64,000 nucleotides of DNA from the NCBI RefSeq assembly GCF_011074885.1, contig NC_054685.1:372001-436000 (forward strand), in the 5' to 3' direction. Positions 29,548-41,767 of this stretch are shown piece after piece. The first letter of the stretch is position 1. Every line of letters starts with the position of its first letter. Under the pieces are notes generated by a model, which was not told the origin of the DNA, ran no database searches, and saw only the letters and a program-made list of their open reading frames with translations. The translations under genes were made by a program, and so were the position numbers. Source of the stretch: Brettanomyces bruxellensis (taxonomy: Eukaryota > Ascomycota > Pichiomycetes > Pichiales > Pichiaceae).

Positions 29548-29918
29548 GCTGATAAACTTGTAATAAATGATCAAGTGATTCAGCCAAAAAATGCAAAGAT
29601 ATGAGCCGATCTAGGATGTTGATCAGGTGGTAAGGCAATAGTAAATATTTCAGTAGATGAAAATATGGCTTTGTTTATTGAACAATTTTTTTTCGCTACT
29701 TTTTTACTCCTACTTTCTCACACCAGGAAGATGAAAATCCTAGTGGTAAATCCATTCAAATGATAAGAAGGAAGTACAGCATTCAGCATAGCAAGTATTT
29801 TCCATTCAGCATAGCATTTATTTACCATCATTTACCATTACCATTCAGTCACCCATCTATTAGGCATTATAAATAATATGTATATGTACACGAATGTCAC
29901 TCTAAATCTCTAATCAAG
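29548..29918. other. Intergenic region NUP192 5' / PPA2 3'
   Basis: 371 bp, no gene seen. Contains a repeated CATTCAGCATAGCA-type stretch (about 29775-29850, three imperfect copies). Confidence 0.5.
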
Positions 29919-30824
29919 TTAATTTCCGTAATAGAATACAGTCGAATCAGGTTTAGGAACACCATTCTCACCTGAATAAGCCTCAATATGGAGTTCGGTT
30001 CGATTTCTAAAACCAATAGACTCCCTAATGGTCGAATTTAAAATCTGAGGAAGCTTTTTTCCCTTGAGTGTTGTTTTCCCGGAGACGAGAGCTGACCATC
30101 TTTTGTTGCACTGTTCAATTACAGAAACAGCATCATTGCGGCCTAAGTACCTTCCATCGAATGCAAAGGTGTTCTCTGGTTTACCAGCGGGTCTTTTATA
30201 GTCCTTAAACCAGATTTTGATTGCATTTAGAGATCCGGGCATAACAGTTGAAACATCATTAATGTCTGTCAATACTTTAGCCATTGGATCCTTCAAGTTG
30301 ATTGTAATGATTTTCCAGTCTAGCTCTCCTTCATCTATCATTGCCAAAGCACCCAACACTTTTACAGTTTTGATCTCACCCAACTTGCCAACAGTACTTC
30401 CCAATTCAAGCACATCAAGCGGATCATCATCTCCATACAATTCTTTATTTCCCAAGGCTTCAAACGTTGGATCCTCCCAAGTCTGTGGAAAAGCACCATA
30501 ATTAAACGGGTAGCCTTTAAATGGGAAGATGTTGTTGACGTATCTCAATTTTCCTTTCTTGGTATCCTGCGTTATTGGGTTCCAGGGCAGTTCCTTTGAT
30601 ATTTCAAACTTTGCTTGCGAATATCTTGGAATTTCGATAACCATCGAAGCTGTGCTTGTTTTTGGATTTAAATCCAATGGAACATCGTGAAAAAACGAAG
30701 CTGGTCGTCCAGAGTCGTCTATAAGGTAGGTCTGGAACTCTTTAGTGTACTTCCGACCTTTCTGGATTGTTGAAAATAATCTCCTGGAGCATTTTCCGGC
30801 TTCTTTAGTAAGGCATGCAAACAT
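29919..30824 (-). CDS. PPA2: Mitochondrial inorganic pyrophosphatase
   Basis: A 301-residue soluble family I pyrophosphatase that hydrolyses PPi to 2 Pi in the mitochondrial matrix. The signature DDDPLDVLELG holds three metal-binding Asp. KGKLRYVNNIFPFKGYPFNYGAFPQTWEDP is the conserved active-site entry; KRPAGKPEN and KRW are further conserved stretches. I choose the ATG at 30824 because it gives MFACLTKEAGKCSRRLFSTIQ, a basic, hydroxylated, mitochondrial-type presequence. An in-frame ATG further 5' (30926) would add 34 residues with an odd FIFFFV hydrophobic run encoded in an A/T tract, so it is less likely. Confidence 0.93.
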   Translation of the reverse strand: MFACLTKEAGKCSRRLFSTIQKGRKYTKEFQTYLIDDSGRPASFFHDVPLDLNPKTSTASMVIEIPRYSQAKFEISKELPWNPITQDTKKGKLRYVNNIFPFKGYPFNYGAFPQTWEDPTFEALGNKELYGDDDPLDVLELGSTVGKLGEIKTVKVLGALAMIDEGELDWKIITINLKDPMAKVLTDINDVSTVMPGSLNAIKIWFKDYKRPAGKPENTFAFDGRYLGRNDAVSVIEQCNKRWSALVSGKTTLKGKKLPQILNSTIRESIGFRNRTELHIEAYSGENGVPKPDSTVFYYGN

Positions 30825-31620
30825 ATTGCAGATGGTGGGTTCAAAGTTGAGCAGTTCTTTCAATATAGTAGAAACAAAAAAAAAAATAAATGAAAGTATG
30901 CGGGGCCGATCTTCGTTAATGTGCATGAGGAGATATTTGTAGCCTCGGTTACGTAATCGGTGAAGATTAGATTGGAATGGTTTTAAAGGGAGCGAAGAAG
31001 GAACAGCATATTAGGACAAACAATTAGGCAAAGCAATTATAATGAACGCAAATAGATTTCACACATGTTGGATGAAGTAGATTAAAAAGGTGTCAGGATA
31101 TATATGCTAAGAAGTACCAGAAGATACCACTGGAACGTTCTTACTAGTGCAAGGATGTAAAGTACATGCAGTGAAGACAACAAATCAGCCAATTGACTAT
31201 GAAGGTCAAGCAAGCTGGAAACAGGCATATGAGCTCACAATCTGGTCGTGGAATGATGGCATATTTAATTGAAGTTTCTCCAGCAGGTCGATGAGTAATG
31301 TATTATGGTATTAAACTCCGATTTTTTATTGAAATCGATTTTTCTGGGGTGGAGCGAGAGAACAGAAATAGACGCAGAAGTAAAATACATTAAAATTTTA
31401 AAGCATTGTTGAATAATCCCTTTAAAGTGAAAACAGACGAAATCTAACAGTAGACCTACCACGAAGAGGGGAGTAAGAAGAGGACAAAAAATACAAGAAC
31501 GGGAACAATATAAAAAGGAGGAAGATTAGTAGAGAAAGAGGAGGGGAAACAACAAGAAAAAACAAAAAAGCAAACCAACAAGCCAGCAAACCGTACAATA
31601 GCAAGGCAAATAGAATGGTC
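30825..31620. other. Intergenic region PPA2 5' / Myb-like gene 3'
   Basis: No gene supported. It contains the possible N-terminal extension of PPA2 up to 30926 and purine-rich sequence (about 31455-31560). Confidence 0.5.
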
Positions 31621-32805
31621 CTAATCGACATACTTCCACCCATCGCGGCATAGAATGTATGACAGAGAGCTTCCTATAAGACCCTCATAGTTTATTCCAG
31701 ATATGCCACTAGCAGCCGGTTCCTTGTGAGTCTTATCTTTCAGCGAATAGACAACCTTGAGAAGCGAGTTGGACTCGTTAAACGGCAGGCGGTACATCTG
31801 GTGGAACTTGCGAGCGCAGAATTCGGCATTGAACTTCCGGGATTGCAACCGGGAGAGCTTGCTGGAGAGGTATTTCCACTTGTGCGATTCGGCCAGCGGT
31901 AAAAGACTCTTGAGGATGTATACATCTTCCTCGTTAAAGCCAGCAATGTCTGCATTCTGGTCAGCCGGCAGATAGCAGGATGGGCTAATTTTATTCTGGT
32001 TGTTGACCGATTTGTACACCCGATCGGGCCTCTCGACTAGAGAATCGCGGCCCGAGGAGGCTCGCGAGGACCCACGCCTCCTTGCACCAGAAGCCCGCCT
32101 GGAACGGGGCCTGGAAGAGGCTGATGAAGAGCGTGCACGGAGCCCGAGTGAGTTCCGGCGGCTCAGGGAGTTCCGGCGGCCCATACTGGCGGACCGGAAT
32201 CCCGAGGATGAGGAGTAGGAGGTGAGCTGGTGTGCCTGGTTGGCCATCTTGGACTGGTGTGAGGATGTGCCGTCGAAATAGACACGGGGCGAGATGTCGG
32301 GAGTATTTGCAGAGCTGGGTGCTTTATCGTGCATGCCGTACGGAGGGGAGAAGTAGGCAGGCGTGGAGGACGCTGATTGGACGGCTGAGGGCTGCTGGGG
32401 CAGCTGGAACGACTGTGAAGGCTGTGGTTGTTGTGTTCGTGGCTGAGTCTGCGATTGTGTCTGTGATTGAGGCTGAGAGTATGAATTCTGCATTTGGGCA
32501 GGCCTGGAAGTGGTTGGATAGGAAAGAGACAAAGAGGACATTGCCGAAGAACCCTGTGGAAAGAACCCGGAGGAGGCCGGGTGCCTTATTTCTGGTTGTT
32601 GTGGGGACAGATGTTGGATTGACTGATTCATATAATCGGGTAACTGCGACTTTTGGGGTACAATGTGACGTTGCTGCTGCTTTTCCAACGCAAGTTCAAA
32701 CAATGATGCCGGGTTTGAGTCTAGGAGCGTTGGATAGACTGCCGTTTGAAGCGTGATAGTATTTAAATGTGTTTGGTAAGTCTGGCTTTGGTTTGAAAAT
32801 AGCAT
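31621..32805 (-). CDS. Gln/Ser-rich protein with a Myb/SANT-like C-terminal domain
   Basis: A 394-residue protein. Residues 40-180 are Gln/Pro/Ser-rich (QSQTQSQTQPRTQQPQPSQ). Residues ~195-260 form an Arg/Ser-rich basic stretch (RRNSLSRRNSLGLRARSSS, RRASGARRRGSSRASS) with R-x-x-S sites. From ~285, FNEEDVYILKSLLPLAESHKWKYLS followed by RKFNAEFCARKFHQMYRLP has the spacing of a Myb/SANT helix trio (acidic start, W in helix 2, recognition helix ending H-x-M-Y). A short C-terminal block (GLIGSSLSYILCRDGWKYVD) looks conserved. It is probably a nuclear regulator, but the family is not identified. Confidence 0.68.
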   Translation of the reverse strand: MLFSNQSQTYQTHLNTITLQTAVYPTLLDSNPASLFELALEKQQQRHIVPQKSQLPDYMNQSIQHLSPQQPEIRHPASSGFFPQGSSAMSSLSLSYPTTSRPAQMQNSYSQPQSQTQSQTQPRTQQPQPSQSFQLPQQPSAVQSASSTPAYFSPPYGMHDKAPSSANTPDISPRVYFDGTSSHQSKMANQAHQLTSYSSSSGFRSASMGRRNSLSRRNSLGLRARSSSASSRPRSRRASGARRRGSSRASSGRDSLVERPDRVYKSVNNQNKISPSCYLPADQNADIAGFNEEDVYILKSLLPLAESHKWKYLSSKLSRLQSRKFNAEFCARKFHQMYRLPFNESNSLLKVVYSLKDKTHKEPAASGISGINYEGLIGSSLSYILCRDGWKYVD

Positions 32806-35189
32806 CTCAGTAGTCGAGGGCAGGCGGAAGCAAAATGCGGCTCAAACCACGAAAAAATAGAAGGAAAAAAAAATGTCTAGCGAGCGGAAAAAAAATGAGA
32901 AAATGAAAGTAAAAATTGAAATGGATGGGAAGAAAAAAAAGACTTAAAAAAATATTGTGCGAGTGCTTACCAAAGAGGAAATAGATCGGCCAATTCGGTC
33001 AATCACTGAGTAGCCGGTTGCTCTGAAATGCCTCTTTCAATAAATTGAAACGGTGTAGACGGTCGCTGTAAAATTGAAAGGATGTCCTTTTAGTGATTCT
33101 GTGTGAATTGATGGTGGTTTCTGTCAAAAAAAAGATATCTCTGAGGTGGATATCTGGGGTTGATGTCTCGTAGAATGGATAATAGTTGGTGCGGCGAACC
33201 CGATTTTGACATGTATTGAGGCTCGACTGCACGGAAGAAAAAAAATCCGTTGCCGAGCAAAGCCAAAATTTTGTGTCAGACGTAAACCAGGAATTCTCAA
33301 CGGAAGCTGACCGGATTCGAATACTTAGGCTTCAAATATTGAAAGTGTAGTATTTGCAGTCACTTAAAAGTATCCGATATCTGTTTGGGGTGTTTAGGAA
33401 TGTTTGCGAATGTTTGAGATTGATTGATAATGCTTGATGTGTAACAACACTCGATAGTGAATCAAATATCCAAGTGGGAAGGCAAGAATATTAAGAGAAC
33501 TGAAAAGCAGTAACAGCAATATTAGTAAGATCTTTGTGGAATATCAAAGAACAACAGAAATGAAATGGCTAAAGGAAAAAGAAGAGAGCTGAAATAAAAG
33601 AAGTAGGACTGGGATAAAAGAAATTGGACTAAGAAAAGAAAACAGGAGCCAGGATAAAATGCAAACTAAGAAGTGACACCTTATATATACATTTATATAT
33701 ACATTTATATATACATCTGCACCTAAACATATTTAGTCGGATTCCAGACTTTGTATGTGCAAAAGCCTTTGCTAAAAACAACGGCAGACAAATGATTGCC
33801 GATAAAGAGAAATTAAAATATGCCTTCGAACTTAAAGGTTGTGCTAATTGCAAACGCAAAAGCAACAAACAAGCAAGATGAGTGGATGATAGGAGAATGG
33901 TTAAGCGCCCAAAGAATACGGCCTGTCCATTTTTGGAGAAGTAAAGAAAGAAGATTCTGTATTGAGGCTGAAACCATTAAGCACCGGAGAATGGAAATGC
34001 TCCGCCTAGAGATTAAAAAGGGGAAAAAGGCAGTTCCAGAACCAGAACAGACATGTATCATGTAGGAACCGAAAAGAGGGGCATTAAGATAAAGGAAAAA
34101 AAAATAATACTGGAAAGGGAAATGGAAAATAATGATGAATGAAAGGAAAATGGCACTGGAAACATGATGAAAAACTCAGAATTCAGACTTTTATTGTAAT
34201 ACCAGAGCATGATAATAGTTGATAGAAATTTAGGGCGCAGGAGAACGACAGGGCGAAAACCGAAAACAATGCAAAAGCCTAATTCGCAGGATATTTCTAT
34301 CCTGACGCAGCAAGCAAAGAATGCTCTTCAAACAAAAAATATGCGGCATTGTCTCTTTGTTCTCTAAATCACAATTATATGCTCTGTCTTCAATCGTGAG
34401 ATTTCCATGCGTCACAATTTTCCTGATTTGATCATTATTTGCGACCGAAAATTCTTTACGCGCCAATTACCGAGAGTGCTATCCACGACGTATTCTTGAT
34501 TATCTATTATTGCTATTGAATTCCATATTCATCCAATTATTCTTCTCATATTTATTTTTTTGTGTTCCATTTATCGAGCACTCATGTATTCCAGATTAAG
34601 TCATCTTTTCTCCCCGCTTTTGGAAACTATACTGGCTGCTACGTTCTAAGTGAAATTATCAAAACTTTTTACTGGCAATAATTGGGGCTCTTTCTCTTTA
34701 TCATTATCTTCATGCAGTGTCAAAATTTCACCACATGCCTTAAGATGCAATTAGATCTCCACTGGTGCCCGTATAAGCACTACCTGGATGTACATATCGC
34801 AATATACATTCTGCTTCAGAGTAGTGTACTATCTTATCTTCGATATTGAAACGCCATAATACTGTACGATTGCTAAAGAAAGAGGAATACGGTACCAGAA
34901 ACAGCATCAAGTATAAGCCAGCCAACATTACTAAATACCCGCAATCTAAATTTAACTCCAGTACTATTATTAAATTAATAAATATTGGTTTCAGTTTATT
35001 CTAATTGTTAAACACACTAATGTGAGTTCTTCCGTTTCCGTCGAGTATATCTGCAGCTTTATGCTTTTTACTCATCAGGCATAAAAGATGGTCTTTTGTC
35101 TTCATGGTAGTCTAGTCTTTATGTGGTTGCTCTAAATTACACTGCACTTATTCTCGTATTGTCGCTCTTGACTAATTACGCTCTTTCTA
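32806..35189. other. 2.4-kb intergenic region between two convergently/divergently placed genes
   Basis: Contains the long 5' flank of the Myb-like gene (purine/A-rich 32850-32950). A triplicated ATATACATTTAT unit lies at 33680-33720. An 81-codon ATG frame on the plus strand (33820-34065, basic, no recognised domain) is open on both strands and I do not call it. The rest is AT-rich without a supportable gene. Confidence 0.45.
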
Positions 35190-36071
35190 TTACTCTGTCT
35201 TTCTCTTCTTTGAGCGGTGACCACCAGTGTCTCCACTCTGCTTATTTTTGTGGCTATGTTTTCTTTTCTTGTGTGTTCCTGAATTGTGGGAATGTCTATT
35301 ATGGTGTCTGCTATCGTTTATCATTTTTCCTCCGATATCCGGGAAAAACATTTGATTCTCCTTTTTTCCGCCAATCAGAACTCCGGCCTCTTTCCCCTCC
35401 ATCGTAACCTTGACGTTTTCATGTTTGTGCTTATGCTTGTGATTATGTTTGTGACTGTGACTATTGGGTTTTTCATCGCTATGTGATTGTATCTTGTCCT
35501 TATCCTCATCAGAACTGTGATTGTGTCTATGCTTATGACTTTTCTTGTGTCCAGACTTATGCTTGTGCCTGTGTCCGTGCTCATGCTTGTGTTCCTCATC
35601 ATTATCAGACGACACATCGAAAATCACTAATCGGTCATCTGAGGAAACAAGACTTACATCCGACTTTGCATTTTTCTGTGGTGTCAAAATCTTTTCCACC
35701 TTAGGAGGCTCTGCATGATTGCCGATCGTACCTTGTAGAATTTCTCCAAACACAAACATTCGATATAATGGCGATTCCGACTTATCAATTCCGCTAGCTT
35801 TGACTTTACTAGCATTAGGATTGAACATTGTTGGAATTCCAGTGTTCTTTTTACCTGCAGCCACCTGATCTATTCCGCCCCCATTGACATCTAATGCCTT
35901 AAGCTGCCCATCAAACAATCTTTCCCACCAAGCAACACCGTCATTTGCATCTTGTCCAACACCTTTATAATCATACTTGTGTTTAACCAAGATAGGGCGT
36001 TTAAGTCCGCCTTCTTTTAATGCTTCTCCTTCCTTCCAGCCAAACTTCTTAAGATACTCAACTGAGTTCAT
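35190..36071 (-). CDS. TMA23: G-patch nucleolar protein Tma23
   Basis: A 293-residue protein. The N-terminal G-patch-type block (YLKKFGWKEGEALKEGGLKR then PILVKHKYDYKGVGQ and VAWWERLFDGQLKALDV) is the hallmark of Tma23, a nucleolar protein involved in small-subunit ribosome biogenesis in S. cerevisiae. The C-terminal third is a striking His/Lys/Ser-rich tail (HKHEHGHRHKHKSGHKKSHK and further KHNHKHKHKHEN), which is expanded here and could chelate metal or bind RNA; that is inference. An RRPE-like element lies about 100 bp upstream, as expected of ribosome-biogenesis genes. Confidence 0.87.
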   Translation of the reverse strand: MNSVEYLKKFGWKEGEALKEGGLKRPILVKHKYDYKGVGQDANDGVAWWERLFDGQLKALDVNGGGIDQVAAGKKNTGIPTMFNPNASKVKASGIDKSESPLYRMFVFGEILQGTIGNHAEPPKVEKILTPQKNAKSDVSLVSSDDRLVIFDVSSDNDEEHKHEHGHRHKHKSGHKKSHKHRHNHSSDEDKDKIQSHSDEKPNSHSHKHNHKHKHKHENVKVTMEGKEAGVLIGGKKENQMFFPDIGGKMINDSRHHNRHSHNSGTHKKRKHSHKNKQSGDTGGHRSKKRKTE

Positions 36072-36167
36072 CTTCCCAATATAAGTTCATGGGATCTGGT
36101 ATGCTTTTTGGTCACTAAATGCCCAGTCTAATAGTTAAACGATATTGTTACAGATGGCAGATCTTAT

Positions 36168-36180
36168 CGAAAATTTTTCG
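36168..36180. promoter_or_regulatory. RRPE-like element before TMA23
   Basis: CGAAAATTTTTCG, about 100 bp upstream of the TMA23 ATG. The AAAATTTTT core is the ribosomal-RNA-processing element bound by Stb3 in yeast. Confidence 0.4.
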
Positions 36181-36303
36181 GCTGATACAAAAAAAAATAA
36201 AAAAGATTAAAATAAAAAAAGCTCTCAGATGAAAAATGTACAATCATCGGCGTCTATAAAATTTGAGCTGCATCACATTTCTACATATACATATTTAGTG
36301 GGG

Positions 36304-38149
36304 CTATTTCTTGGTGGTCTTCCTTAAAGCTGCCAAATTTCCAAGCCGTATAGTGCCTCCTTCGGCCATCGGAAAGCCATCCAACTTTAAGCCTGCCAAA
36401 CCACAATCCTTCTCTGTAGCAAATTCAGCAACCACTGTATGTAAATCTGGTCTTTCCTCATACTTAGTGATCTTTCCAATCTCCTCAATTTTATGCTTGA
36501 TATCACTCATAGCGGTAGATTGCACATTCAGTAAAACAACAGTTCTCGACTGATTAAATCTGATCTGCTTGAGTTTCCGTCCATGTGTTCTAGTATGAAC
36601 TTTTCCAGCATCTGCTAATACTACGTGTATTTTCCTTCCAAATAATTCATAATTGTCCAACTCCTGAACCGCCTTTTCGGCAGATTCCGGTAGCACGTAT
36701 GTAACATAAGCGAAGCCATCGTTGTTTCTTCCCTGGATGGCTCTGTTTTCTTTTTAATGGGATTTTGGCAGCTTCTATATCACCCACTTTTGATAATAGG
36801 CTTTTCAAAGCGTCGGAATCAACATTAAAATCGAGTTGCGTGATGTACACTTCACGTTTTTCCTCTAATGCCCGGGTTAGTCCACTTGCATGTGGTGCTG
36901 AGTTCATTCTCTTGGCAGAATTTACAGCGCTAACTTTATTACTATCACTAAAAGCCCGCTTCTTTACCCCTGGAATGTCATCCATCGGGTACTTTTTATC
37001 CTCATCAATATACATTGTCTTAAAGATCATCCATTTGGATCTCAGCTGAGCATACTCCGGTCTGCCATAAAAGCTAGCATGGCATTTCTCAAATAGTTTA
37101 GTGATACTATCTCTAGCCTCAGCATCGATGAAATCTAGAGAAGCCACGCAGATATCGAGGCTGAACAACCAGTCATCAGCAATCAGAGAAGCAGGACCAC
37201 GATCAAGATGGAGGAATGAGTGTATTGTGTCTAAAAGTTGGTGTGAAAGCTTAAATCTCAAAAATGTGCATATGCAAGTCCGTTGCACATCCGTTAATGA
37301 TAGATCCGAGGCCCATGTGAAAACCTGTTTTACAACATAAGAAATTTCAGGAGTTTGTGTGATTGAAGATGCAACCCTGTTTACCCGCCATAGTATTCCC
37401 TCGAGTACTCTTTGTGTTCCTTCATCTGAAGGATGCATGCACTCTAGTTCTGCCCTAAATTCGTATAACTTCTGAATCTCGGACGAGTACTTTTTCACAA
37501 CCAACTGTAAGGCCCACGATGAGTTGGGAAATCTAGTAGTTAAGGACCTTATTGTTTCCGGACTCGCGTTCCGCTTAGTACAGTATCTATTCCAAGACTC
37601 GAATGACATATTCAACAAGCCAAGATCGCACAAACGGCACATTCTTTCAAAAATGTTATCGGCAAATCCGTAAGATGTGGAATCAACATTTTCCATGCAG
37701 TACAGCATGTATTTGATCCAGTAAGACTCATCGCTTTTGTTTCTTGCAAGATGTATTTCGTACATCATCATTGAATCGGATATTCTGGATGTCTTAGAAT
37801 GCATCGAAGCAACTTTTGACATCGCAGCCATATAATTATTATCTGAGCTGTACGCACTTAGACATTCCACACATTGTTGATAGAGATCTTTAATTGCAAT
37901 AGATGGAATCGCAAGCCTCCACATCCATATCGAACTTGCCTGTGATAGGTTCATATTCTGATTCTTCACTACCTGCTCATAATATATTTGCCAGACTTTG
38001 TATCCATCGGCAAAATCAAACATTGTATCCTCAGCAGCACCTTTAACTAATGCATTGATATCATCTCTGTATTCTGAAAGCAGTTCATGCGGTATATCTG
38101 ATGGCTTTGACAAGATGTCAAGCCACTCCGAAGTTGTCCGATGCTTCAT
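36304..38149 (-). CDS. PRP24: Prp24/SART3-family U6 snRNP factor, interrupted by a one-base frameshift
   Basis: Two overlapping frames make one protein. The 5' frame (start 38149) encodes HAT-like helical repeats (residues ~1-350), then VYITQLDFNVDSDALKSLLS, the first strand and helix of an RRM, up to IPLK at residue ~466. The other frame (to the stop at 36304) supplies KENRAIQGRNNDGFAYVTYV with RNP1 (GFAYVTYV), then a second RRM (SRTVVLLNVQ...). The frames join if one base of the five-A run (T at 36751-36755 on plus) is skipped, giving about 614 residues. HAT plus RRM is the SART3/Prp24 layout; the family anneals U4 and U6 snRNA. No LSm-binding tail is obvious. An essential gene is unlikely to be a true pseudogene, so sequence error or recoding is preferred. 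Confidence 0.8.
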
Positions 38150-38409
38150 GAGAAGTGTATTTGATAATTTAAGACAGCAATTCTAAAATCATGAAATGTT
38201 GAAAGTATGCTAGTGGCATATGGAGGTAGTTCGGAATTAATGTTGGATGTACGGAAATGGATCGGAACGGAGTATTCTCGCGTTATCAAAAAAAAATAAA
38301 AATAAAAATAAAGTAGGCACTGATCTAAAAGCACTAGACATTATTTTCCAGCATAAACATGATACACTTCGATCACAGTATTGCACATTTCAAATATTTC
38401 AAGTATAGT

Positions 38410-38419
38410 GACACGTGTC
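38410..38419. promoter_or_regulatory. GACACGTGTC palindrome between PRP24 and VPS20
   Basis: A perfect 10-bp palindrome with CACGTG core (38412-38417), 26-35 bp before the VPS20 ATG and about 265 bp from the divergent PRP24 start. Confidence 0.35.
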
Positions 38420-38444
38420 TGAAACTCGAGAGCATATTCACATT

Positions 38445-39098
38445 ATGGGAAACAACGTGTCTAGTGGGAGGAAAGCACCGAAGATTACGTCACAGGATAA
38501 GGCAATTCTCCAATTGAAAATACAGAGAGATAAGTTGAGGAAGACAAGCATCAAGGTGCAAACGGTGATCAAAAGAGAAAATGAAATAGCCCGGCAATGT
38601 GTTCGAAAAGGAGACAAGAGGAGGGCCCTTTTGGCGCTTAAGAAGAGGAAATACCAGGAGAATTTGTTGGATACAGTTGGGAAGCAGTCGGATTCACTAG
38701 AGACTCTTATCAATACGATAGAGTTCAAACTCATAGAGAAGGATGTGGTGTATGGATTACAGGAGGGAAATAAGGTGTTGAAGCAGCTCAACACAGAGCT
38801 CTCGGTTGACAAAGTGGATAAGATCATGGATGAAACTGCAGAGGGTGTTAGTTATCAGGAGGAATTGAGTGAACGACTTGGAGAGTTGATGCCGAGGGCA
38901 TTGGATGCCGAGGTGGATGAGGAGCTAGAAAGAATGGAGAGAGAGGAAGCGGAGAAGACGGAAGAGGGCAGTAAGAACGAGGCGGCAAAGCTTGGAGAGC
39001 TTCCTGCTGCACCATCTGGAGAATTGATAGATGGAGGGAGGAAAGAGGAGAAAGAGAGGAGGGAGAAGGGAGAGAAGCCACAGGCAGTGCCTGCATAG
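38445..39098 (+). CDS. VPS20: ESCRT-III subunit Vps20
   Basis: A 217-residue charged, helical protein of the Snf7/CHMP family (CHMP6 type). The ATG at 38445 gives MGNNVSSG, an N-myristoylation motif (Gly2, Ser6), as in Vps20; the frame upstream opens only with a GTG, so this start is clear. A basic helical hairpin follows (TSQDKAILQLKIQRDKLRKT, KRRALLALKKRKYQENLL), then VYGLQEGNKVLKQLN, the typical alpha3-4 region. The acidic autoinhibitory C-terminal part (DEELERMEREEAEK) leads into a long Glu/Lys-rich tail. Vps20 nucleates Snf7 polymers at endosomes after binding Vps25. Confidence 0.92.
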   Translation: MGNNVSSGRKAPKITSQDKAILQLKIQRDKLRKTSIKVQTVIKRENEIARQCVRKGDKRRALLALKKRKYQENLLDTVGKQSDSLETLINTIEFKLIEKDVVYGLQEGNKVLKQLNTELSVDKVDKIMDETAEGVSYQEELSERLGELMPRALDAEVDEELERMEREEAEKTEEGSKNEAAKLGELPAAPSGELIDGGRKEEKERREKGEKPQAVPA

Positions 39099-39673
39099 AC
39101 TGAAGTTGCTTACCTACACATTCAAGTAATAATCTAACCCACAGACTGTAAGCAGTAATATAACTGCTTATCATAGACTTCAAGCAATAATGCTACTTAT
39201 CTATAGATATAACGCATATATACAGATTCCACACAATAAACCGAAGCTGCTTATCAACAGATTTTAGTCAACAATCTAACTCCTACCTACATATTCCAAG
39301 CAATAAACTAAAAGCTGCACTTAAAGAAACAATCCAACTACTTATCCATACACCCTAAGTGATAAGCTAACTGCCTATCTACGGATTCTGGACAATAATC
39401 TGAAATTGCTCACCTACACATTCAAGCAATACTACTTATCCTCACACTTCAAGCAATAATACTACTTATCTAGTGGTTGCAAGCTGTACCTGAAGTAAGC
39501 TGAAATCAACAATCTGAACAAACTAAGCTACGCTATCTACACCACATACACTCCAAGAAGCACTTGATTCTATTTGCACGAAAGCAGCCGTAAAGCCACG
39601 TCCACTAGCTATGTACAGGAGCGGTGTTAGGCGTTAAAGCAGGTAGAACAGAGATCACGAAGCAGAGGTGTCC
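39099..39673. other. Convergent intergenic region VPS20/HEM2
   Basis: Nearly all of it is the degenerate repeat listed at 39105-39490. No gene. Confidence 0.6.
39105..39490. repeat. Degenerate minisatellite, TTCAAGCAATAAT core
   Basis: About nine to ten imperfect copies of a 35-45-bp unit with core CTGCTTATCTACAGATTCAAG followed by CAATAATCTAACT. Copies are recognisable at each CTTATC or CCTAC-TACA step followed by CAAGCAATAA. Confidence 0.8.

Positions 39674-41767
<2,094 letters not shown>

Noticed and set aside
30825..30926. N-terminal extension of PPA2
   Set aside because: The upstream ATG adds a hydrophobic run encoded by an A/T tract; the later ATG yields a standard mitochondrial presequence.
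33820..34065. 81-codon ATG frame on the plus strand
   Set aside because: No domain or conserved-looking motif, and the opposite strand is equally open; it lies in AT-rich intergenic DNA.
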